Of a stretch of DNA of 64,000 nucleotides, positions 1 through 10,583 are shown in pieces. Both the position numbers and the translations under genes were made by a program. The stretch's first letter is position 1, and the number at the start of each line of letters is the position of its first letter. The stretch lies in NCBI RefSeq assembly GCF_904849725.1, contig NC_058521.1:560624176-560688175 (forward strand), read 5' to 3'. The stretch is from Hordeum vulgare subsp. vulgare. Its lineage: Eukaryota > Streptophyta > Magnoliopsida > Poales > Poaceae. A model generated the notes under the pieces. The model was not told where the DNA came from, did not search any database, and saw only the letters and a list, made by a program, of their open reading frames with translations.

Positions 1-535
1 CTTGGAGGGATGCGAATGTGAGATTCTTACGAACCGATGATCCAGATTTAAGAGAAGATTTTAGAGGTCTGGAATGCATTGCCATCAGACCTAGTGAGGC
101 TCTCCTCTTAGATGGACTCACAATAATCCATTCAGCATCACATTGCTTCTTCCACAGAGAGAATTCCCGACGCCAATTCGTACCACCATGGCCCCATAGA
201 TGGAAGAAGCACTTAAAATTTGAGCATTTGAACGAGCATAGATCAAAAATATGAAAACCAACTTGCATGCAGGACACTTTGAAGGAGAAAACCGAATCTG
301 TCACTTGAGAGACGCGAAACTCAATGGCAGAGCCCCCAATCACAGATTCTAGAGCTGCGGCGACCGTGTCCTCAGAGAGACGGAACACATGGCGACCAAA
401 AGAAACCACCATGATGAAGGAGCGGCGGTGCTTCATAGGGTGCACCGTAACCCCAGAATGGCGATAAACCTCCTCGGCGAAAGCCAAACCATGAGAAAAA
501 TCCAGATCCAACGTGGAACCACCCATGCAAGCCAT
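1..535 (-). CDS. Partial retrotransposon ORF, grass gag/LINE-ORF1-like, cut by window edge
   Basis: Reading leftward from an ATG at 535-533, the frame stays open for about 178 codons to the window edge. It contains stretches resembling the N-terminal nucleic-acid-binding domain common in grass LINE ORF1 and gag-like proteins: a 'GRHVFRLSEDTVAAALESVIGG' type start written here only in part (GRHVFRL, VIGGSAIEFRV), then VSCMQVGFHIF, then FKCFFHLWGHGG and NWRREFSLW. The match is from memory of the family pattern, so the class is an inference. A zinc knuckle would be expected further left, outside the window. The sequence begins where the noncoding tail of the neighbouring Athila-like element stops, so it may be a separate insertion into that element's 3' end. 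I cannot tell LINE from a gag-like domain without the rest. Confidence 0.5.
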   Translation of the reverse strand, partial: MACMGGSTLDLDFSHGLAFAEEVYRHSGVTVHPMKHRRSFIMVVSFGRHVFRLSEDTVAAALESVIGGSAIEFRVSQVTDSVFSFKVSCMQVGFHIFDLCSFKCSNFKCFFHLWGHGGTNWRREFSLWKKQCDAEWIIVSPSKRRASLGLMAMHSRPLKSSLKSGSSVRKNLTFASLQ

Positions 536-1975
536 GCACGACCACGTGAGGGGGGTCGGGAGGGTTCACCTGAGCAGAAGAGCGACGATAAGGGTAGATA
601 CGCCGGCTAGAGCACCAGATCGCCATGGAGTCGCCGAGGTGGGAGGTGGGAGGTGGGAGTCGCCATTCTGTACCGGCCCCTTTCTCGTGAATGATAGTGA
701 ATAAACACATATCGAGGATAACACTCCTAGCATGAAATATACCAATAGCCCCCTGTCACCACATGAGCGGTTCGGGCACGCAAAACATATTATTTCTTGA
801 AGATTTAGAGAGTGGCACATGCAAATTTACTTGGAACGGCACGTAGATACCGCACATAGGTAGGTATGGTGGACTCATATGAAACAACTTCGGGTTTATG
901 GAAGTGGATGCACAAGCAGTATTCCCGCTTAGTACAAGTGAAGGCTAGCAAAAGACTGGGAAGCGACCAACTAGAGAGTGACAACAGTCATCAAAATGCA
1001 TTGAGATTAACTAACATTGAGTGCAAGCATGAGTAGGACATAAATCACCATGAACATGAACATCATAGAGGCTATGTTGATTTTGTTTCAACTACATGCG
1101 TGAACATGCGCCAAGTCAAGCCACTTGAATCATTCAAAGGAGGATACCATCCTATCATACTACATCATAGTCATCTCAACATTCATGTTGGCAACCAAGA
1201 CAAATCATTATGAGCTCCTAGCTAAGTAAGCATGGCATAAGCAACTATGATCTCTAAGTTGTCATTGCAAACATGTTTCTCTCACAACAAAGCTGAACTA
1301 GGAACAATGAGCTAGTCATATTTACAAAAACAAAATAGATCGAGTTCATACCAGCTTTTCCAGGCTCAGTTACTTCATCATATATCGTCATTATTGCCTT
1401 TCACTTGCACGACCGAACGATGTGAACAATAATAAGAGTGCTCGTGCATTGGACTACGCTGGAATCTGCAGGCAAACACAAAGGAGAAGACAAAGTAATA
1501 TGGCTCTATGAAAGCTAAACAGGTATGCATGCAAGAGCCACTAAACATTGTAACCAATATCTTCTACCTTGACCCAAAGAAAAATAAAACTATTTACATG
1601 GGAAAGCTCCCAACAAGCAAAAGAAGAAAAAGAAAATCTTTTTTTGGTTTTCTCAAACTAGACAGACACACGAAAATAAAACGAGAAAAAGAAAATAAAC
1701 TAGCATGGATGATATAGTGGCAAAGTGTGAACATCGGCTAAGAAAGTGAAAGCATAAGCAAGAATGTAAAGTCGGTGAGAAACACGTACTCCCCCAAGCT
1801 TAGGGTTTTGGCCTAAGTTGGTCTACTCCCAAGGAGGGAAATAACCAGCTCCGGGGTACTCCGGAATGGACTGAGGATGCCACTCCTGTGTGAGCTCCTC
1901 TGGCTCCCACTGATAAACTGGCGTCTGGTACTTGACTGGAGGCTCGGGCACAGGCACCTGTGGTTGGGCCAAGCC
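536..1975 (-). other. Long noncoding tail of the Athila-like element
   Basis: No ORF of substance. On the minus strand it begins after the late ORF with a purine-rich stretch around 1789-1805 (AAGCTTGGGGGAG), similar to the polypurine tract of the Gypsy elements further right. It then continues as AT-rich sequence to about 690, where a short GC-rich piece (tandem GGGAGGTGGGAG at about 640-660) leads into the left-hand ORF. I do not see the expected 3' LTR left of this tail, so that end of the element is missing or replaced. Confidence 0.45.
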
Positions 1976-2887
1976 CTAATATGCATAGATGTCCGAGGGC
2001 ATAATAGTGTACCTGCATGCATGAAGATTGAACAAAGAAGGAGGAGGCAAAGTAATAGTCTCACGAGTACCCTGACTAAACACCAGGTTATAAATCATCC
2101 TTCTATTTGTATCTCTATCAAGAAAGTCATGGCGAACCATGCTATCATAATCTAGATATCTCTCGGGAAGAAGAATCTCTTCTTCCTCATCCAGTCTAAT
2201 AGGTATCTCAAAGTGTCTAGCAAGACGGGTGGCATAGATACCTCCATAGACAACACCTTTAGAACGGTTCAGGTTCAACCGTTGAGCTACTATAGCGCCC
2301 AAGCTATAAGTTTTATCGTTATAAAGGGCTTCGCGCAAGACCGCAAGATCTGGGGAACTAAGTGACCCAGCCTTCCCACGGCCAATCAAACATTTTCCCA
2401 CAAATAATGAGAAGTACCGAAGCACGGGAAAATGAATGCTAGCAGCTCTAGCGCAAGACACTCCTCTCTCCTCTCCTACAGCAATAGTACCAATGGAAGC
2501 TTCTAAGTCCCGTGGACGAGGTTCATGAATATCCCCAACGTAAGGTAATTTGCAAACATTGCAAAAATCCTGGAGTGACATGCGCTGGGGGATATCATAA
2601 AGTTTAAACTCAACCATAGGAGGATTCTTCCTCGGATAGAAGTCAAAGCTTTGTACGAAGATATTAGTGAGGAGGAGGTATTGCGGACACTTATCTTCAA
2701 CGAAGGCGGTAAGGCCTGCGTTCTCCACCAAGTGATAAAAGTCCTCATAAATTCCAGCGGCGCGTAAGAACACGTCGCTTGGCCACTCGCACGCTCGAAC
2801 TTCCGCGACTCGAGGAACCAGATACTTGGGCTTCTTCTCACTCCCATCATCCTTGGGGTCACGGCTTGAAGAGCCTCTTAAGAACAT
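1976..2887 (-). CDS. ATHILA-type late ORF of the Gypsy element (env-position)
   Basis: This is an intact 303-codon frame beginning at an ATG (2887). It has the look of the ATHILA ORF domain found downstream of the protease/pol region in Athila retrotransposons: an acidic/basic start (DPKDDGSEKKPKYLVPR), a central FKLYDIPQRMSLQDFCNVCKL segment, then LPYVGDIHEPRPRD, VGEERGVS, RYFSLFVGKCLIGRGK, YSLGAIVAQRLNLNR, GGIYATRLARHF and YLDYDSMVRHDFLDRD. Its function is not established for the family; its position is that of an env-like gene. I see no signal peptide or membrane segment, which argues against a true envelope protein. It is the longest uninterrupted frame of the element, although gag is broken. 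Upstream lies an LTR-like module that could supply its own promoter. Confidence 0.6.
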   Translation of the reverse strand: MFLRGSSSRDPKDDGSEKKPKYLVPRVAEVRACEWPSDVFLRAAGIYEDFYHLVENAGLTAFVEDKCPQYLLLTNIFVQSFDFYPRKNPPMVEFKLYDIPQRMSLQDFCNVCKLPYVGDIHEPRPRDLEASIGTIAVGEERGVSCARAASIHFPVLRYFSLFVGKCLIGRGKAGSLSSPDLAVLREALYNDKTYSLGAIVAQRLNLNRSKGVVYGGIYATRLARHFEIPIRLDEEEEILLPERYLDYDSMVRHDFLDRDTNRRMIYNLVFSQGTRETITLPPPSLFNLHACRYTIMPSDIYAY

Positions 2888-3690
2888 CTCATCCTTTCCC
2901 TTTTCTATCTCTGAAAATTTCTGAATTTTTTAGTGATTCCAAGGAGAAGTGAACAAGGCTCAACTAAACTCGTAGCAACTACTCCCACAAGTGCCTAGAG
3001 GCCATATTACGCATCAAAACTACTTGGGACCAGCTAGAATTAGCATGCAAAGCTGAAGAACATGGTCACCAAGGCAGCAAAAATACGCGGAGTATAAGGC
3101 ACTAGAGCAAAAACTAATTGGACCAATGGAGGAGTCACTTACCAAGGAGTAATTTCCCCAAAACAGTTCGGAGAATGGTGATTTGAGCAAAGCGATCGAA
3201 AATCCCAGCAAGAGGAGCAAGAACACGGGTTTGAGCTGCGAAACGATTTTTTCTGGAGGTAGGAGAACCAGATGAGAGCAAGAATGAGTGGAGGGGGTGC
3301 CTGTGGGCCCCACAAGCCTGGGTGGCGCGGCCAGGGGGGTGCCCGCACCCCTAGGGCTTGTGGCCCACTGGTGTGGCCCAGACAAACTCTTTGTCTTAGA
3401 ATTTTTCAAAAATTCCCGAAAAAATCATACTTGATTTTCAAGACGTTCGGAGAACTTTTATTTTCGGGGTACTTTTCTACCGGACGCTAAAACAGAAAAC
3501 AAGGAAAACTAAACTAAATCTATCATTTTTCTTCTAAGCAACCTAAAGTGAAAGCTTGGAACAGAGGTTTGTGACTCCTCGATTCATCCATCTCATGGTC
3601 ATCGAAAGAAATCCGTCAATGGGGTTGATCAAATCCCCTCGACAAAACTTCTCGAATCGCAAAAGAAGACGAAGAATTTTAGAATAGTCA
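2888..3690 (-). other. Spacer with LTR-like GC-rich module
   Basis: No credible gene. The stretch 3260-3490 closely resembles part of the element's own LTR (compare 9395-9570): a GC-rich block containing GTGGGCCCCACAAGCC and GGGCTTGTGGCCCACTGG, followed by a run related to GAACTTTTATTT. It sits directly upstream, in minus-strand terms, of the ATHILA-type ORF. Short ORFs here (for example 3020-3409) are low-complexity shadows. Confidence 0.5.
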
Positions 3691-4278
3691 CTAGGTCACC
3701 TCAATGGGGATGTGTATCTCCCCAACAAGCAAATCATACTTCATCTTGACACGAGGAATAGGGCATTCAAAGCTCCCAATAAGAATCGATGAAGTTTTTT
3801 CAATAGCATTGATGCAATGTACTCGATATTGTTTCTTCGAAAAGTGCACTGTATGCTCATTATCGTTGACATGGAAAGTGACATTGCCTTTATTGCAATC
3901 TATAACAGCCCCTGCAGTGTTTAAAAAGGGTCTTCCGAGGATGACAGCCATGGCATCATCCTCGGGAATATCCATGATAGCAAAGTTTGTTAAGATAGTG
4001 GTGTTAGCAACCACAATAGGCACATCCTCGCAAATGCCGATTGGGAAAGCAATTGATTTGTCGGCCATTTGCAGAGAGATTTCAGTGGATGTCAACTTAT
4101 CCAGTTCAAGTCTACGATAAAGAGAGAGAGGCATAACACTAACACCGGCTCCAAGGTCGCATAAAGCAGTTCTAACGTAGTTGCCTTTAATGGAGCAAGG
4201 TATAGTGGGCACACCGGGATCACCTAGTTTCTTGGGAGTTCCACCCTTGAAGGTATAGTTAGCAAGCATGGTGGAAAT
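3691..4278 (-). pseudogene. Gypsy aspartic protease domain, 5' part cut off by solo LTR
   Basis: The minus-strand frame runs from the solo-LTR junction (4278) to a stop at 3691. It contains LANYTFKGG, KLGDPGVPTIPCSI, then the protease active-site region ALCDLGAGVSVMPLSLYRRL, in which the usual D-S/T-G is D-L-G as in Athila-like elements, and the second-half motif AVILGRPFLNTAGAVID. The domain ends PIPRVKMKYDLLVGEIHIP before the stop. In the element it would follow gag in the same reading direction; the upstream half of the frame resumes at 5865 on the far side of the inserted LTR. The apparent ATG at 4344 lies inside the inserted LTR and is accidental. Confidence 0.8.
4274..4278. repeat. Target site duplication, left copy (GAAAT)
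   Basis: GAAAT immediately before the TG of the solo LTR. The identical copy follows its terminal CA. Confidence 0.9.
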
Positions 4279-5859
4279 TGATACGTCTCCGTCGTATCTA
4301 GTTTTCCGAACTCTTTTGCCCTTGTTTTGGACTCTAATTTGCATGATTTGAATGGAACTAACCCGGACTCACGCTGTTTTCAGCAGAATTGCCATGGTGT
4401 TGTTTTTGTGCAGAAATGGAAGTTCTCGAAACGTCCTGAAATTTTACGGAGATTTTTCCTGGAATAAAAGAAAAATACCTACGCAAAGATCCACTGGAGG
4501 GGGCGTGCCAGTGGGCCCCAAGCCCACATGTCGCGGCCACCCCCTATGGTCGCGCCGTGAGGGCTTGTGGGGCCCACGTGGCACCACCGCCCCCAATATC
4601 AGCTCTATATCTTCCGTTTCGCCTGGAAAAAAATCAGAGAGAAGGTTTCATCGTGTTTTGCGATAGGGAGGCGCCGCCACATCCTGTTCTTCATCTGGAG
4701 GGCAGATCTGGAGTCCGTTTCGGGCTCCGAAGAGGGGAAATCGTCGCCATCGTCATCATCAAACTTTCTCCATCGACAATTCCATGATGCTCTTCATCGT
4801 TCGTGAGTAATCTCATCGTAGGCTTGTTGGACGGTGATGAGTTGGATGAGATCTATCATATAATCGAGTTAGTTCTTGACGGGGATTGATCCCTAGTATC
4901 CACTATGTTCTAGATTGATGTTGCTACTACTTGGCTATGCTTAATGCTTGTCACTAGGGCCCGAGTGCCATGATTTCAGATCTGAACCTATTATGTTGTC
5001 GCCAATATATGTGTGTTTTAGATCCTATCTTGCAAGTTGTAGTCACCTACTATGTGTTATGACCCGGCAACCCCGGAGTGACAATAGCCGGAACCACTCC
5101 CGGAGATGACCATAGTATGAGGAGTTCATGTATTCACCGCGTGTTAATGCGTTGGTTCGGTTCTTTATTAAAAGGAGAACCTTAATATCCCGTAGTTTCC
5201 ATTAGGACCCCGCTGCCATGGGAGGGATGGACAATAGATGTCATGCAAGTTCTTTTCCCTAAGCATGTATGACTACATACGGAATACATGCCTACATTAG
5301 ATTGATGAACGGGAGCTAGCCACATATCTCTCCATGTTATAGCTGTTACATGATGAATCACATTTGTCACACTCATCCATCACTGATCCACTGCCTACGT
5401 GTCTTTTACTACTGGTCCTCGCTACGTTACTTTGCATAGGCTTGTCCCTTGCTACAAGAGGGATTGAGCCACTTTGTTGCTACTATTGCTGTTGATGTTA
5501 CTTTGCTGCTACTGTTGCTACTGCTGTTACTTGTTACTTTGCTGCTGCTGCTGCTACTACTGTTCCTTGCTACTCCGTTGTTACTTGTTGCAAGACTTTG
5601 TTGGCGCCGTTGCCGAGGCTAGGTAAGCAGTACTAACATCCCGTCAACCAAGACTTTTTTCTGGCACCGTTGCTATCATACTACCTTGCTACTGATACTT
5701 TGCTTGCACACACTAATCTTTTAGGTGTGGTTGAATTGACAACTCAACTGCTAATACTTGAGAATATTCTTTCGCTTCCCCTTGAGTCGAATCAATAAAT
5801 TTGGGTTGAATACTCTACCCTCGAAAACTGTTGCGGTCCCATACGCTTGTGAGACATCA
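4279..5859 (+). mobile_element. Solo LTR of an Athila-like Gypsy element, inverted in the host element
   Basis: The 1581-bp unit starts TGATACGTCTCC and ends GAGACATCA, flanked on both sides by the 5-bp direct repeat GAAAT (4274-4278 and 5860-5864). It is homologous over its length to the LTR at 8125-9700 but lies in the opposite orientation, so it came from an independent insertion of the same or a sister family. No internal sequence is present: the two sides of the gag-protease frame of the host element abut it directly. This is the standard footprint of intra-element LTR recombination. It contains a CTG/CTA/GTT-rich microsatellite at about 5475-5590 and two primer-site-like motifs near its 3' end. 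Confidence 0.92.
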
Positions 5860-5864
5860 GAAAT
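5860..5864. repeat. Target site duplication, right copy (GAAAT)
   Basis: GAAAT immediately after the terminal CA of the solo LTR, matching 4274-4278. Confidence 0.9.
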
Positions 5865-8045
5865 CTCAACCTCACGTATCCTCCTCTTATTAGTCACAAT
5901 ATCTTTCATGTACTTAGCATACGGAGACCATCTTGAGCATATATGTCAAACGCATTTGCAGAAAGACAGGTCTGATCATTTCAATGAAGCGCTCAAAATC
6001 CTCATCATCCTTTTTCTTGGATGGTTTGGGGGGAAAGGGCATAGGTTTCTGAACCCATGGTTCCCTTTCTTTACCATGCTTCCTAGCAGTGAAGTCATTC
6101 TTATCGTATCTTTCGGTCTTAGGTTGTGGGTTATCAAGATCAGGTTCAATCTCCACATCCTTTTCATTGCTAGGTTGAGCATCTTCATGTACATCACTAT
6201 TGATATTATCATTAGGCTCATGTTCATCACCAGATTGTGTTTCAGCATCAGAGACAGAGGCGTCGTTTGGACTCTCAGGTGTAGCAGCAACAGGGTTGCT
6301 AGCGTTCAGGTTCCTATCATCTTCCTTCTTCTTTCTAGGATGACTAGGTGCATCAGTGCTAACTCCTTGAGAATCTTGTTCAATTCTCTTCGGATGACCC
6401 TCAGGATACAGAGGTTCCTGGGTCATTCTACCGCCTCTAGTGACGACTCTAACGGAATTGTCATTCAACTCATTGAGCAAGTCATTCTGAGATTTAAGTA
6501 CTTGTTCTACCGGAGTAGTAACCATAGAGTCATGTTTACTCAGAAGTTTAAGATCATTGACATTTCTGTCCACACAAGCACTTAAATGACTAAGCATACA
6601 AGCATTCTGTTCCAATTGTCTGCTAACATAATCATTGAAACTCTGTTGTTTGGCAACGAAGTTATCAAATTCATACATGCATAAGCTAGCAGGTTTATCA
6701 AAAGGAATATCACTCTCATCAAACCTACGCGGAGAATTTACTTCTACTACTTGTATCGGGTTATCGAGACCATGGATCTCTTCGATAGGTGGTAGATTTT
6801 TGACATCTTGAGATTTAATGCCTTCTTCTCACATAGATTTCTTGGCTTCTTGCATATCTTCAGGACTGAAGAATAGAATACCTCTTTTCTTCGGAGTTGG
6901 CTTAGGAGGTGGTTCGGGAATAGTCCAAACATTCTCATTGCACAAGATGTTATTCAATAGAGTCTCAGCTTGTTCTACGGTTCGTTCCCTAAAAACACTA
7001 CTGGCACAACTATCTAGGTGGTTTTTGGAAGCATCGGTAAGTCCATTATAGAAGATATAAAGTATTTCATTCTTCTCAAGAGGGTGATCAGGCAAAGCAT
7101 TCAGTAGCTGGATAAGCCTCCCCCAAGCTTGTGGAGACTCTCTTCTTCAGCTTGAGCAAAGTTGTATATTTCCTGCAAGGCAGCTTGCTTCTTATGGGCA
7201 GGGAAATATTTTTCAAAGAAGTAGTAGACCATATCCTGAGGGCTACGGACACAACCAGGAGCAAGAGAAGTGAACCAGGTCTTAGCATCATCCTTTAGCA
7301 AGAAAGGAAACAGCTTGAGCATATAGTAGTGGCGGATCTTTTCCTCACTAGTGAATAGGGTGGCTATATCGTGCAGTTTGGTAAGATGGGCTACAACCGT
7401 TTCGGACTCATAACCATGAAAAGGATCAGATTCGACTAGAGTGATTAACTCAGGGTCGACACAGAATTCAGAATCCTTATCGGTCACAAAGATAGGCGAA
7501 GTGGCAAACTTCGGGTCGTATTTCATCCTAGCGTTCAGAGATTTTTCTTTCCACTCGCGCAGTAATTTCTCAACATCATAGCAATCCTTACACGCAAGAA
7601 AGTCCTCAGTTATCTCTCCCTCCATAACATAGCGTGTATCAGGCATTACAGGCATATCAGGCATAGTAGCAGGTTCTACTTCAATAGTATGAGCAGTTTC
7701 AGAAGTATCATCCCATCTAGCAACAACTCTAGCAATTTGTGCATCAAGGGCACCTAGTGGCAAAGCAGTATCAAGCATAGCATCATCAGGCATAGTATCA
7801 AGCATAGCATCATCATGCATAGTATTAAGCATAGCATCATCAGGTATAGTATCAAGCATAGCATCATAAGCAGCAGAAGTAGCATCATCAAGCACACGCG
7901 ACATATCAAGATTTCTAGCATGAGGCAAAGTCGCAAACTTACTCATCACTGAAGGTGAATCAAGTGCAGAGCCAGATGGCAATTCCTTACCTCTCCTCGT
8001 AGTGGAAGGCAAGATTTTAGTTCTTGGATCTTTCGGATTCCTCAT
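5865..8045 (-). pseudogene. Gag of the Athila-like element, broken
   Basis: It starts with an ATG at 8045 (MRNPKDPRTKI), 50 bp inside the primer site. The first frame runs to 7101 and includes the capsid-like block KLFPFLLKDDAKTWFTSLAPG and VYYFFEKYFPAHKKQAALQEI. A frameshift near 7100 moves the reading to a second frame (7095 to 5914), which holds NEILYIFYNGLTD, the linker EPPPKPTPKKRG and a TGA stop at about 6829. A second shift near 5915 precedes KYMKDIVTNKRRI, the usual lead into the protease. A 9-residue repeat (MLDTMPDDA type, 27 bp) occurs at about 7774-7868. The product would have been the structural protein of the virus-like particle; it is no longer translatable. Confidence 0.8.
7774..7868 (-). 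repeat. 27-bp tandem repeat inside gag
   Basis: On the plus strand, GCATCATCAGGCATAGTATCAA-type units repeat about three and a half times. On the minus strand they read as the nonapeptide pattern M-L-[DN]-T-[MI]-[PH]-D-D-A. The units differ by single substitutions. Confidence 0.8.
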
Positions 8046-8095
8046 AGTGATCAGCAGTCGTAAATCCCAAGTGACTCAGAGAATATAGTTGTGAT

Positions 8096-8113
8096 TCCCC
8101 GGCAACGGCGCCA
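8096..8113 (-). promoter_or_regulatory. Primer binding site, tRNA-Asp type
   Basis: Read on the minus strand it is TGGCGCCGTTGCCGGGGA, the primer site typical of Athila-like Gypsy elements (tRNA-Asp). It lies 11 bp inside the LTR end at 8125, within the usual spacing for this lineage. Confidence 0.85.
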
Positions 8114-8124
8114 GAAAAGGGTCT

Positions 8125-9700
8125 TGATAACCCACAAGTGTAGGGGATCGGAACAGTTTTCGAGGGTAGAGTATTCAACCCAAATTTGTTGATTCGCCTC
8201 AAGGGGAAGCAAAATAATATTCTCAAGTATTAGCAACTGAGTTTGTCAGATTTAACCACACCTGAAAGATTAGTGTCTGCAAGCAAAGTATCAGTAGCAA
8301 AGTAGTATGATAACAACGGTGCCAGAAACGATGTGTTGATGACAGACTATTCCTAACTGTTGTATCAATGGCGCCAGTAAGTTGCCTGGGCGGAGAACTA
8401 TTCTTCCCCAACAACGGTGTCGGAAAAGAATCTTGCAACAAGTAATAGCAAAGTGACAGCAGTAGCAAGGAACAGAAGTAGCAGCAGCAGTAATAGCAGT
8501 AGCGACAAAGTGGCCCAATCCCTTTTGTAGCAAGGGACAAGCCTGGACAAAGTAACGTAGCAAGGACCAGTAGTAAAAGCATCATAGGCAGTGGATCGGT
8601 GATGGATGAGTATGATGGATGTGATTCATCATGTAAGAGCTATAACACGGAGAGATAAGTAACTAGCTCCCGTTCGTCAATCTAATGTAGGCATGTATTC
8701 CGTATGTAGTCATACGTGCTTAGGGAAAAGAACTTGCATGACATCTATTGTCCATCACTCCCGTGGCAGCGGGGTCCTAATGGAAACTACGGGATATTAA
8801 GGTTCTCCTTTTAATAAAGAACCGTACCAACGCATTAACACGTGGTGAATACATGAACTCCTCATACTATGGTCATCTCCGGGAGTGGTTCCGGCTATTG
8901 TCACTCCGGGGTTGCCGGGTCATAACACATAGTAGGTGACTACAACTTGCAAGATAGGATCTAAAACACACATATACCAGCGACAACATAATAGGTTCAG
9001 ATCTGAAATCATGGCACTCGGGCCCTAGTGACAAGCATTAAGCATGGCAAAGTAGTAGCAACATCAATTTCAGAACAAAGTGGATACTAGGGATCAATCC
9101 CCGTCAAAACTAACTCGATTACATGATAGATCTCATCCAACTCATCACCGTCCAGCAAGCCTACGATGAGATTACTCACGAACGATGAAGAGCATCATGG
9201 AATTGTCGATGGAGGAAGGTTGATGATGAGGATGACGACGATTTCCCCTCTCCGGAGCCCAAAACGGACTCCAGATCTGCCCTCTAGATGAAGAACAGGA
9301 GGTGGCGGCGCCTCCGTATCGTAAAACGCGATGAACCTTCTCTCTGATTTTTTTCGGGCGAGACGGAAGATATAGAGCTGAGTTTGGGGGCGGTGGTGCC
9401 ACGTGGGCCCCACAAGCCCTCACGGCGCGGCCTAGGGGGGTGGCCGCGGCCTGTGGGCTTGTGGCCCACTGGCAGGCCCCCTCCGGTGGATCTTTGCGCA
9501 GGTATTTTTCTTTTATTCCGGAAAAATTTCCGTAAATTTTCAGGACATTCCGAGAACTTTTATTTCTGCACAAAAACAACACCATGGAAATTCTCCTGAA
9601 AACAGCGTCAGTCCGGGTTAGTTCCATCCAAATCATGCAAATTAGAGTCCAAAACAAGGGCAAAAGAGTTCGGAAAAGCAGATACAATGGAGACGTATCA
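8125..9700 (-). mobile_element. 5' LTR of the Athila-like element
   Basis: This is a 1576-bp LTR on the minus strand, from TGATACGTCTCC (9700) to TTATCA (8125). Its match to the inverted solo LTR at 4279-5859 runs nearly end to end. A GC-rich block at 9395-9480 has the inverted pair CCACAAGCC / GGCTTGTGGCC shared with the other Gypsy LTRs in the window. Several primer-site-like sequences lie inside its U5 side (about 8318, 8367 and 8410). Confidence 0.88.
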
Positions 9701-9758
9701 GTTTGCTGCTGCACTCTATTTAATGTATGTTAATCACTAAAATTGTTTTGAATTTTAG

Positions 9759-10261
9759 GCAGAAGAAAAGTGTTGCTATCTGGAGTGGATAGACCCTGAG
9801 TGGTCCGTTGTTATGCAATTTTGCATAGGTCAATTGTGGAGCATGCATGACAAAGAAAACGAGGACAGAATCAGAGAAAATCTGAAGCTGGGTGAAGAAA
9901 ATTACAAAATAATTGGATAAAAGAGGAAGATGGATGAAGAGCTTCAATTTTTCAAACTTGATTTTGCAAAAATGGTGGTTGATAAGGAGGAGGCTATTAA
10001 TCAGCTTGGCAGTGCTAGGTTGGTTATCAGTGATCTGAAAGACGAGATTGAGAAGAAGAAGTTGGCAGACCATTCTTCCACCAATCTACATCAGATACTT
10101 AGGGCGAAGGCAGAGAAGGAGATGGACCAGCTTGTGCTAGAGAGAGACCAAATGAAGGAAGAGAAAAAAAGTTGGAGTACATCATTTCTGATATGATGAA
10201 ACAGAACCATGGCTATAAGGACAAGGTCAAGAAATTGAAGGAGATCTTTGATGAATTTTAA
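9759..10261 (+). pseudogene. GRF-like / coiled-coil protein, C-terminal exon
   Basis: The exon follows a plausible 3' splice site (AATTTTAG at 9751-9758). It reads EEKCCYLEWIDPEWSVVMQ and continues LWSMHDKENEDRI, a pattern I associate with plant GRF-type zinc-finger proteins (Cys followed by a tryptophan-rich segment). A TAA interrupts it before KRKMDEELQF. A coiled coil follows (residues EEAINQLGSARLVISDLKDEI, then KAEKEMDQLVLERDQMKEEKK). A run of seven A near 10165 shifts the frame, after which the ending VKKLKEIFDEF and TAA at 10261 can be read. The 5' exons, which would hold the finger, are missing, cut by the LTR at 9700. The function is unknown; many such ORFs lie beside MULE transposases in grasses. 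Confidence 0.5.
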
Positions 10262-10420
10262 GTATGTAATGGTTGAATTTGTATTGAACTATCCAGTACT
10301 AGAATTTGTATTGAACTATCCAGTAGTAGAACTATCCACTAGTTGAACTATCCAGTACTAGAATTTGTATTGAATTATCCAGTAGAATTATCCAGTAGTA
10401 TCAGTAATTATGTTTTCTTA
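10262..10420. repeat. Minisatellite, GAACTATCCAGTA units
   Basis: Imperfect repeats of GAACTATCCAGTA(CTAGAATTTGTATT) occur about six times. They begin just after the stop of the GRF-like ORF, in the convergent intergenic gap. Confidence 0.85.
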
Positions 10421-10583
10421 ACTAAGGTCATGCAGACATAGTGCAGACATAGTGCAGACATATTACAAATTAAAACATAGTGCAAACATATTAAAAATTA
10501 AAACATAGTGCAAACATAGTCCGACATAGTACACATTAAAACATAGTGTAGACATATTACAAATTAAAACGTAGGCCGACACA
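10421..10583. repeat. Minisatellite, ACATAGTGCAGACATA units
   Basis: Repeats of ACATAGTGCAGACAT and ATTACAAATTAAAAC alternate five or so times up to the stop codon of the transposase. Confidence 0.85.

Larger units (their letters stand above)
690..9700 (-). mobile_element. Athila-like Ty3/Gypsy element, 3' end missing, carrying a solo LTR
   Basis: Order on the minus strand: LTR (9700 to 8125), primer site matching the tRNA-Asp type (8113 to 8096), gag (8045 to about 5865), aspartic protease (about 5880 to 3691, interrupted), spacer, ATHILA-type ORF (2887 to 1976), noncoding tail. Reverse transcriptase, RNase H and integrase are not visible, so the element could not have moved without help. 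Gag carries frameshifts and stops. No 3' LTR is found inside the window, so the right-hand flank (GTTTG after 9700) cannot be paired with a target duplication. The family name is not assigned; the Athila lineage is inferred from the primer type, the DLGA protease motif and the late ORF. Confidence 0.75.

Noticed and set aside
3691..4344. Protease ORF starting at the ATG at 4344
   Set aside because: The first 22 codons come from the inserted solo LTR, so the start is accidental.
5758..6585. 275-codon plus-strand ORF
   Set aside because: It is the antisense shadow of Athila-like gag.
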